The translations under genes were made by a program, and so were the position numbers. The notes beneath the pieces were generated by a model, which saw nothing but the letters and a program-made list of their open reading frames with translations, was not told the DNA's origin and did not search any database. Below are positions 5,735 to 11,795 of a DNA stretch of 11,795 nt, in pieces. The stretch spans positions 1-11,795 of the forward strand of contig CABUKW010000091.1 of NCBI GenBank assembly GCA_902492275.1, in the 5' to 3' direction. The DNA is from an uncultured Peptococcaceae bacterium. GTDB lineage: Bacteria; Bacillota; Peptococcia; Peptococcales; Peptococcaceae. Every line of letters begins with the position of its first letter. The first letter of the stretch is position 1.

Positions 5735-7438
5735 ATGATGGAACGTATCTATGAGACAGACATTTTAATCGTTGGCGCCGGTTCTTCTGGTTTATGGGCC
5801 GCACACAGCATCAAACAAAAAGATAAAGACGTAAAAGTTCTGGTGGTAGACAAAGGTCCGGAAAATTGGGGAGGTTTGATGGCTTGCGCAGGTGGAGATT
5901 TAGATATTGTAATGCCTAATGAAGATATCCAAGACTGGGTAAAAGATTGGGTGTACTATTACGATGGTCTGTGTGACCAAGAATTGATGGAAACTTTATT
6001 TAAAGATACTTATGAAATATTAGAACAATATCGGCAGTGGGGATGTGAATATCTCACAGATGAGGAGGGTCGTATTGAAACAGTTGGCGTGCCGCAGCGA
6101 GGACTGGAACATATTAAGCTCTACGTAACCAAATTAAAGGGTAGCGGCGGATTGCGTATGGTAAACGCATTAGTAAAAGCTATCAAAGAAGAAGGTGTAG
6201 AAAGTGTTGGCCGTACTATGCTGACAGATTTGATAAAAGATCAGTCTGGGCGAGTAGTTGGTGCAATTGGCTTTAACACGATTGACGGAAGTTTTGTGCA
6301 GATTAAAGCGAAAGCAGTGTTGATTGCCACTGGCATGGGCGGTTGGAAAAGCTCTTATATGAAAAATCCCAGCACTGGCGAAGGGATTGCTATGGCCTTT
6401 CGTGCTGGCGCTGAAATTCGTAACATGGAATTTGCTCGGGTATGGAATGTACCGAAACTGTTTGGTTGGGAAGGACAAACGACGCTGCTGCCATTAGGCG
6501 CCCGTTTTGTCAATGCCAAAGGTGAAGATTTTATGAAACGCTATTCTGAAACGTTAGGAGGAAATACAGACCCTCATTATAGTACGATCGGTATGGCATT
6601 GGAAATGCGTGCTGGACGCGGCCCATGCTATATGGATACCAGCGGATTGAAACCAGAGGATGCTGCAGTCGTGAAACCTAAATTAGGATGGCAGTATATC
6701 AATTATAACCGTTTGGTCGATTTAGGTATTGATTTCTTTAAACAGAAAACAGAGTGGATGCCGCAACCGTTAATGTCTTATGGTGGTTTAGTTGCTGATT
6801 TGAAAGGAGCTACACGCGTGCCGGGCTTATATGCAGCCGGTCGTTGCCGCAGTATTGATCCTGGTGTCTATACAGGCGGTTTTGCGTTAGCATCTACGGC
6901 TAGTGGTGGCAAGATTGCAGGAGAAGCAATGGTTGACTATATTCAAGGCGTATCATTAGTTGATTTGAATGTAGAAGAAGTGGGAAGATTGAAAAAACGT
7001 TTATATGCTCCGCTAAATGGGACAGGGATTGCGGCAAAAGAAGTCTTACGCTGTATCCAAAACATTGTTTATCCATATGAGGTAAGCATTATCAAATCAG
7101 AAAAATCACTGCAAAATGCATTGCATAAAATTGAAACCTTGAAAGCGGAATTGCTCCCTCAAATGGGGGCTTCAGATGCCCATTATTTGATGAAGTTAAA
7201 AGAGGTAGAGGCCATCGCTTTTATTACCGAATGGTATATCAAGGCATCATTGATGCGCACAGAGTCACGTTGTGGACATTACCGTGAAGATTATCCTGAC
7301 CATGATGACAATTGGTTAAAGTGGATCGTGATTGGCCAGGAAGATGGTGATACTTTAATGCACACGGTAGATGTTCCGATAGAGCGTTATAAACATCCAA
7401 TAGAGAGATATTATCAGGATAATTTCAAGTTCGTTTAA
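5735..7438 (+). CDS. FAD-dependent oxidoreductase, AprA / fumarate reductase flavoprotein superfamily
   Basis: 567-residue soluble flavoprotein of unknown substrate. The N-terminal Rossmann motif G14-A-G-S-S-G19 with D39 at the end of beta-2 (VLVVDKG) binds FAD; ATGMGGW at 198-204 and GLYAAGRCRS...YTGGFALASTASGGKIAG from 364 complete the FAD domain. The C-terminal helical domain has RTESRCGHYREDYPDHDDNWLKW from R508, the conserved end of the SdhA/FrdA/AprA families, with Cys where Gly is usual in SRG. The segment around M231-E-F (to FVNAKGEDFM) looks more like AprA than FrdA. No twin-arginine or Sec signal and no flavocytochrome or FMN domain, so cytosolic; electrons probably pass through the adjacent ferredoxin. 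I chose the ATG at 5735, 6 bases after GAGGTG (5723-5728); 5738 is equally possible, and the GTG at 5726 overlaps the binding site. Confidence 0.85.
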   Translation: MMERIYETDILIVGAGSSGLWAAHSIKQKDKDVKVLVVDKGPENWGGLMACAGGDLDIVMPNEDIQDWVKDWVYYYDGLCDQELMETLFKDTYEILEQYRQWGCEYLTDEEGRIETVGVPQRGLEHIKLYVTKLKGSGGLRMVNALVKAIKEEGVESVGRTMLTDLIKDQSGRVVGAIGFNTIDGSFVQIKAKAVLIATGMGGWKSSYMKNPSTGEGIAMAFRAGAEIRNMEFARVWNVPKLFGWEGQTTLLPLGARFVNAKGEDFMKRYSETLGGNTDPHYSTIGMALEMRAGRGPCYMDTSGLKPEDAAVVKPKLGWQYINYNRLVDLGIDFFKQKTEWMPQPLMSYGGLVADLKGATRVPGLYAAGRCRSIDPGVYTGGFALASTASGGKIAGEAMVDYIQGVSLVDLNVEEVGRLKKRLYAPLNGTGIAAKEVLRCIQNIVYPYEVSIIKSEKSLQNALHKIETLKAELLPQMGASDAHYLMKLKEVEAIAFITEWYIKASLMRTESRCGHYREDYPDHDDNWLKWIVIGQEDGDTLMHTVDVPIERYKHPIERYYQDNFKFV

Positions 7439-7477
7439 ACATTATGTTATAGTCGTATGAAATGGAGATGATTTATT

Positions 7478-8923
7478 ATGGCTGAGAAGAAAAATCCAGG
7501 AGCGTATTATTTTCACTGTTTTATGATAATTTTGTTCACCTTTGGCTTTGGTTTTATCCCTCCAGTGGAACCTTTAACGGAAATGGGAATGAAAATATTA
7601 GGTGTTTTCTTTGGATGTTTGTATGGATGGGTATTTGTAGATTTAATTTGGCCTAGCTTGTTGGGAATGCTTGCTATCGTGTTAACAGGGTATATGAACT
7701 TGGCTGGTGTTTTGAAAGCTAGTTTTGGGGCTCCTTTGATTATCATGTTAATTTTCATTTTGATCTTTTGCGCTATTTTAGAACATCATGGATTATCTCG
7801 ATTTATTTCTTTATGGTTTATCACTCGGAAATCTGTACTGGGAAAACCGTGGACATTTACTTTTATCTTTTTATTGTCGATTGCGATTCTGAGTGGTTTA
7901 ACCAGTGCAGTTGCAGCGACTGTTATTGGCTGGAGTATTTTATATAGTATTAGTGATGTACTGGGATATAAACGCACGGATGGTTATAATTTAATGATGA
8001 TTTTTGGTTTGGCGTTTTCTTCTCAAATAGGAATGAGTCTAATTCCTTTTAAAAATGTACCGTTAGCAGTGTTGGGTGCATGGGAAAATATGTCTGGACA
8101 ATCAGTAGATTATATAAAGTACATGTTGATTGCGGCAGTTTGTACGTTGGTTGCCATATTTGTTTATCTAGCTATTGCTAAATTTGTGTTTAAACCAGAT
8201 GTAAGCAAATTAAAAGAATTGAGTTTGGAGAAAATGGATGTTGCCGATGAATTAATTTTAAATAAAACTCAAAAGATTGTATTTTTATTTTTTGCAATCT
8301 TAATTGTAATGTTAGTCTGGCCAAGCTTTGGGCCAAAAGATTTTTTTGTAACGACATTTATAAATCAAATAGGAACAGCTGGAACAGTCATGCTTGTTAT
8401 TATATTGATGATGATCATAAAACCAGAAGGAAAAGCACTGTTTAGCTTTAAGGAAATGGTTAATAAAGGTGTTATGTGGGGAATCATTTTATTGTTGGCT
8501 GTCGTTCAACCCATTTCAACGGCAATGAGTGATGAGGTTACGGGAATCACCGCGTTTTTGGTTAATATTATGCAACCAGTTTTTGAAGGAAAATCCTCTA
8601 TTATGTTTGTAATCGTGATTGGATTGGCGGCAGCTATGATTACAAATGTAGTGAATAATATTGCAGTAGGTGTATCTTTAATGCCCGTTATTTATGCTTA
8701 TGCTTCGTCAATGGGCTTTAGTGGTGAAATTGCCAGTATTATGGTTGCTATGTGCGTTTTATTGGCATTGTTAACGCCATCAGCTAGTTCTAGTGCCGCG
8801 CTATTGCATGGAAATGAATTTATTGATAAAAAATATTTAATAAAAGCGTCTATTTTGAGTGTAGTATTTACGTTTATTGCCTTTGCGGTTGTAATTACCC
8901 TAATGGGTATATTGTTATTTTAA
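7478..8923 (+). CDS. SLC13/DASS-like carboxylate transporter
   Basis: 481-residue polytopic membrane protein with about 11-12 hydrophobic segments, best placed in the divalent anion:Na+ symporter (SLC13/CitT-like, IT superfamily) group. It shows the two inverted-repeat halves of the family. The C-terminal motif region MITNVVNNIAVGVSLMPV (N393-N394-I395) sits where the second Ser-Asn-Thr motif normally lies, and ILSGLTSAVAATVIGW (S143-A144-V145) where the first does; both SNT motifs are altered. The start has GGAG (7464-7467) ten bases upstream. It lies 39 bases after the flavoprotein gene and 30 before the amidohydrolase gene in an obvious operon, so it probably imports (or exchanges) the substrate acid. 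The base composition is distinctly AT-rich. Substrate unknown; an antiporter is possible. Confidence 0.8.
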   Translation: MAEKKNPGAYYFHCFMIILFTFGFGFIPPVEPLTEMGMKILGVFFGCLYGWVFVDLIWPSLLGMLAIVLTGYMNLAGVLKASFGAPLIIMLIFILIFCAILEHHGLSRFISLWFITRKSVLGKPWTFTFIFLLSIAILSGLTSAVAATVIGWSILYSISDVLGYKRTDGYNLMMIFGLAFSSQIGMSLIPFKNVPLAVLGAWENMSGQSVDYIKYMLIAAVCTLVAIFVYLAIAKFVFKPDVSKLKELSLEKMDVADELILNKTQKIVFLFFAILIVMLVWPSFGPKDFFVTTFINQIGTAGTVMLVIILMMIIKPEGKALFSFKEMVNKGVMWGIILLLAVVQPISTAMSDEVTGITAFLVNIMQPVFEGKSSIMFVIVIGLAAAMITNVVNNIAVGVSLMPVIYAYASSMGFSGEIASIMVAMCVLLALLTPSASSSAALLHGNEFIDKKYLIKASILSVVFTFIAFAVVITLMGILLF

Positions 8924-8953
8924 AATATTAATTAACATGAGGAGGAAGTAGTT

Positions 8954-9949
8954 ATGAAGAAAATTGATTTAGAAGCGCATTATTATCCAGCATCATTAAT
9001 GGAGTATTTTGCAACGCGCACAGAATGTCCTATTTATTATCCAGAGCGTTTTGAATTGAAATTTAATGATAATTTTTCTATCAAGCATGAGTATAAAATG
9101 ACTCATTTGCCAGAAACGCTGGAAGAACGTATTGCGATTATGGATGCAAATGGTTTTGATACGCAAGTATTAAGTTTGTCGCCAGGAATTGAATTACTTG
9201 ACACAAAGACGGCAATTAAGAAAGTTAGAGAAGCTAACGATTATGTGTATGAAGCAACGCAAAAATATCCTGGACGTTTTGTTGGTTTTGCAGCTTTGCA
9301 AACAGACGATGTAGATGCAGCTTGTGAAGAATTGGAGCGTTGTGTAAAAGAGTTAGGGTTTATTGGTTGGCTCACCTTTTCTAATTATGGAGAAGAACAT
9401 TTAGACGATGACAAATTTTTACCATTATTGAAGAAAGCAAATGAATTGAATGCAGCAATTTATTTACATCCGACCCACCCAGTCAGTGGACGTTTGGCAG
9501 GATTGGGCGGTCAATTGGCAGGATCACCGTTTGGTTTTGGAATAGACACTTCCATTACAACGATGCGATTAATCTGTAAAGGTGTTTTCGATAAATGTCC
9601 AAATTTGAAATTGATTTTAGGACATTTGGGAGAGGTATTTCCATTTATTATTCAGCGTATGACATTAAGACTGAAAACGTATCATAAAATTGCTCCTGCA
9701 GTAAATAAACACATTCCAGAGTATTATTTTAAAAATAATATTTGGGTTACAACAAGTGGCGTATATTCTCACGAAGCTTTTCAGTGTACAAAAGAAGTTT
9801 TTGGGATAGATAAGATTATGCTAGGGTCAGATTATCCCTATGAAACATTAGAAGATGTCGATGCTTTTATGAAGGAAATTTGTGTTTCTCAAAATGAATT
9901 GGAAAAGATTTTATATAAAAATGCAGAAGCTTTATTTGGATTAAACTAA
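8954..9949 (+). CDS. Amidohydrolase-2 family protein (ACMSD / gamma-resorcylate decarboxylase-like)
   Basis: 331-residue cytosolic TIM-barrel metalloenzyme. Visible metal-site residues: E7-A-H9 at the end of strand 1 (LEAHYYP), H172 (YLHPTHP), H224 (GHLGE) and D293 (LGSDYPYE). This E/H/H/H/D set matches the metal-dependent, O2-independent decarboxylases related to ACMSD and gamma-resorcylate decarboxylase (Amidohydro_2), where His and Asp also act in catalysis; some relatives are hydrolases or hydratases instead. AGGAGG (8940-8945) lies 8 bases before the ATG. As the last gene of the operon after the carrier, it probably performs decarboxylation (or ring/C-C cleavage) of the imported acid or its redox product. 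A true substrate cannot be read from the sequence. The gene is AT-rich like the carrier and intact. Confidence 0.85.
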   Translation: MKKIDLEAHYYPASLMEYFATRTECPIYYPERFELKFNDNFSIKHEYKMTHLPETLEERIAIMDANGFDTQVLSLSPGIELLDTKTAIKKVREANDYVYEATQKYPGRFVGFAALQTDDVDAACEELERCVKELGFIGWLTFSNYGEEHLDDDKFLPLLKKANELNAAIYLHPTHPVSGRLAGLGGQLAGSPFGFGIDTSITTMRLICKGVFDKCPNLKLILGHLGEVFPFIIQRMTLRLKTYHKIAPAVNKHIPEYYFKNNIWVTTSGVYSHEAFQCTKEVFGIDKIMLGSDYPYETLEDVDAFMKEICVSQNELEKILYKNAEALFGLN

Positions 9950-10000
9950 CTGGTGGAAAAACCTTAAAAGATTATTATTTTTTAAGTAGATAAATGAATA

Positions 10001-10057
10001 AAAGGAAAGTGCCTTTATTTTGAAGATGTTGTTTTCAAATAAAGGCACTTTTCCTTT
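10001..10057. terminator. Bidirectional terminator between convergent units
   Basis: Arms 10001-10024 and 10034-10057 form a 24-nt near-perfect inverted repeat (core AGTGCCTTTATTT with only single-base bulges) around a 9-base loop. A/T runs flank it on both sides, so it can end transcription of the amidohydrolase operon from the left and of asnB from the right. The right arm overlaps the asnB stop codon (10056-10058) by two bases. Confidence 0.85.
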
Positions 10058-11795
10058 ACAATTTATATTTTGTCATCCAATAATTAATCTGCAGTAAATA
10101 GGCGATCATCTGCGGGCCTGCCATAAGCTGACCAAACCAGGGGCGGCCGTAGTCTGACGGTGTGTTCAGAAAGGCGCGCACTTTTTTGGTGTCGATGATA
10201 TCTAGAATGGGCGAATTGGGATAAGACATGATTTCCAGCAGACGGTTGCGCAGCAGGGCTTCGTAGGCAGGGTCATAGGTTTTGGGATAGGGGCTCTTTT
10301 TGCGATAGAGAATTTCCAGGGGCAGCAAATCCCGTCCTGTTTCCTGCAGCAGGCTTTTGGTGCGGCCATTGTGACATTTCATGTCCCAGGGTACGTTGAA
10401 CACATATTCCAGAATGCGATGGTCGGCAAAGGGTACTCGGGCTTCTAAGCCTGAATACATGCTGGTGCGGTCCATGCGGTTTAGGAGGGTAGCCATAAAC
10501 CAGACTACATTGAGATAGGCAATCTCCCGACGGCGGGCTTCCAGGCTGTCTTCTCCTTCTAAGCGGGGTGTGGCTGCGATGGTTTTGTCATAGGCCATCT
10601 GGGCATAGGTTTCCAAGTGAACTTCTGCTAAAAATTCATCCTTCAGCAAAGCGGTGCGGGCTTCCATCTGATAGGACCAGGGAAAATGCTGGCGCTGCAA
10701 GGCTGCCGGTTGATGAAACCAGGGATAGCCGCCGAAAATTTCATCGGCGCATTCGCCGGTTAGGGTTACCCGATTGTGCTGGGCTACCTGACTGCAAAAA
10801 TAGAGCATGGAGGATTCTACATCGGCCATGCAGGGCAAATCCCGGGCGTCCACCGCCTTGTAAAGATAGTCGGCTTGTTTTTGATTGGTGCATTCTAAGT
10901 AGGTATGCTGGCTGTTGATGTGTTTGACCATAATATCAACAAAGGGACGGTCCAGCGAGGACTGGAAGCTGTTGGCCTGAAAGTTTTTGTCGTTATCAAC
11001 GAAGTCGAAGGAATAGGTTTGCAGCTGTTGGCCCTGCTCCGCCAATTTTTTGGCGCAGATGGCGGAAACCAAACTGCTGTCCAGCCCGCCGGATAAAAAG
11101 GTACAGATCGGCACGTCGGATACCATTTGACGCTGCACGCTGTCTTGCACTAGGGCTGCCACCGTCTCTGTGGTTTCTGCGTAGGTGTGGCGGTGCGGTC
11201 TGGCCTCTAATTGCCAATAGCAGGTATCTTTAATCTGACGGCCCTGAATACAGAGATAATGGCCAGGCAGTACCTCCTTCATATTTTGGAATACGCCGTG
11301 GCCCGGCGTGCGGGCAGGCCCTAAGCCCAGCACTTCACCCCAGCCGTCGGCGCTCAGCTTGGGTGTGATACCGCCGGCGAACAGTGCTTTTTGTTCCGAA
11401 CCGAAGAGTATTTCCTCGTCTGTTTGCTGATAAAACAGAGGCTTTACGCCAAGCCGGTCCCGACAAAGAAATAACTGGTCGGCGGCAGAGTCATAAATGG
11501 CAAAGGCGAAAATCCCGTTCAGTTCCTGAAAAAAATCGGCGCCGCGGGCCAGATAGCCATTTAAAATGATTTCGGTGTCGCTGTCGGTTTCCCAGCGGAC
11601 ATGGCTGTATTGCAGCAGCTGCCGCAGTTCCTGCATGTTGTACAGTTCGCCGTTGTAGACGATGGTGCAACGGCGGCTGCCTTCTTGCCTGGTCATGGGT
11701 TGACGCCCTTTTTCTAAATCAATGATGGCCAGTCGGGTATGGGCTAAGCCAGCATGGGGATACAGGGCCATATCCTGCTCGTTGGGGCCGCGGCG
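10056..11795 (-). CDS. asnB: Asparagine synthetase B (glutamine-hydrolysing), 5' end cut by window
   Basis: Makes L-asparagine from aspartate, ATP and glutamine (via a channelled ammonia). The reading frame stays open to the right edge; the bases beyond the ATG at 11771 encode RRGPNEQD, which matches the family's RGPD-x-x-G region, so the real start, with the catalytic Cys1, lies outside. The visible 579 residues carry the glutaminase domain (VYNGELYN, TEIILNGY, GIFAFAIYD, CRDRLGVKPLFY) and the synthetase domain with the PP-loop SGGLDSS (11073-11093), TGECADEIFGGYPWF and RMDRTSMYSGLEARVPFADH. Full-length relatives are about 610-630 residues, so some 30-50 are missing by truncation. Composition is GC-rich, unlike the neighbouring operon. 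It is convergent with that operon and not functionally linked to it. Confidence 0.95.
   Translation of the reverse strand, partial: RRGPNEQDMALYPHAGLAHTRLAIIDLEKGRQPMTRQEGSRRCTIVYNGELYNMQELRQLLQYSHVRWETDSDTEIILNGYLARGADFFQELNGIFAFAIYDSAADQLFLCRDRLGVKPLFYQQTDEEILFGSEQKALFAGGITPKLSADGWGEVLGLGPARTPGHGVFQNMKEVLPGHYLCIQGRQIKDTCYWQLEARPHRHTYAETTETVAALVQDSVQRQMVSDVPICTFLSGGLDSSLVSAICAKKLAEQGQQLQTYSFDFVDNDKNFQANSFQSSLDRPFVDIMVKHINSQHTYLECTNQKQADYLYKAVDARDLPCMADVESSMLYFCSQVAQHNRVTLTGECADEIFGGYPWFHQPAALQRQHFPWSYQMEARTALLKDEFLAEVHLETYAQMAYDKTIAATPRLEGEDSLEARRREIAYLNVVWFMATLLNRMDRTSMYSGLEARVPFADHRILEYVFNVPWDMKCHNGRTKSLLQETGRDLLPLEILYRKKSPYPKTYDPAYEALLRNRLLEIMSYPNSPILDIIDTKKVRAFLNTPSDYGRPWFGQLMAGPQMIAYLLQINYWMTKYKL

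Noticed and set aside
5462..7438. Dissimilatory adenylylsulfate reductase (AprBA)
   Set aside because: The ferredoxin lacks the AprB tail, the flavoprotein is short, and no sat, qmo or dsr gene is near; only family-level resemblance is supported.

Overview
The window looks like chromosome of an anaerobic, low-to-medium-GC Bacillota. The left end carries the order mutM - ytaF - coaE, known from spore-forming Firmicutes, where YtaF is a sporulation membrane protein. The metabolic cassette (ferredoxin-linked flavoprotein, DASS-type carboxylate carrier, O2-independent metal decarboxylase/hydrolase) fits an anaerobe. A Negativicutes/Clostridia-type host is my guess; the sequence alone does not settle it.

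Left block, 1-3011, all on +: the 3' part of mutM (DNA repair glycosylase), ytaF (DUF204/MntP-like membrane protein), coaE (last step of CoA synthesis) and a cysK-family PLP enzyme. It is housekeeping-like, with fairly high local GC. A strong hairpin terminator at 3078-3136 closes it.

Middle block, 3137-9949, all on +: two LysR-type regulator genes overlap by ATGA (3308-4246, 4243-5196) and end in a terminator (5217-5266). After a 195-base leader/promoter region containing a perfect 12-bp palindrome comes a four-gene unit. It encodes an 8-Cys (2x[4Fe-4S]) ferredoxin resembling AprB, an FAD protein of the AprA/FrdA/SdhA superfamily, an SLC13/DASS-like carrier, and an Amidohydro_2 protein with the metal ligands of ACMSD / gamma-resorcylate decarboxylases. 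I read this as an import - (de)carboxylation/hydrolysis - redox cassette for an unidentified carboxylate, probably LysR-controlled. It is the most novel part of the window. It is clearly more AT-rich than both flanks, especially the carrier and amidohydrolase genes, which suggests a different origin.

The region upstream of the LysR pair holds a good sigma-A type promoter, two perfect DnaA boxes in direct orientation 31 bp apart, and a 17-bp interrupted palindrome between them.

Right block: asnB (glutamine-hydrolysing asparagine synthetase) lies on the - strand, runs off the right edge and converges on the cassette. The two units share a long near-perfect hairpin (10001-10057), a likely bidirectional terminator. 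I saw no tRNA, rRNA, CRISPR or insertion sequence. No gene-free stretch exceeds 300 bases.
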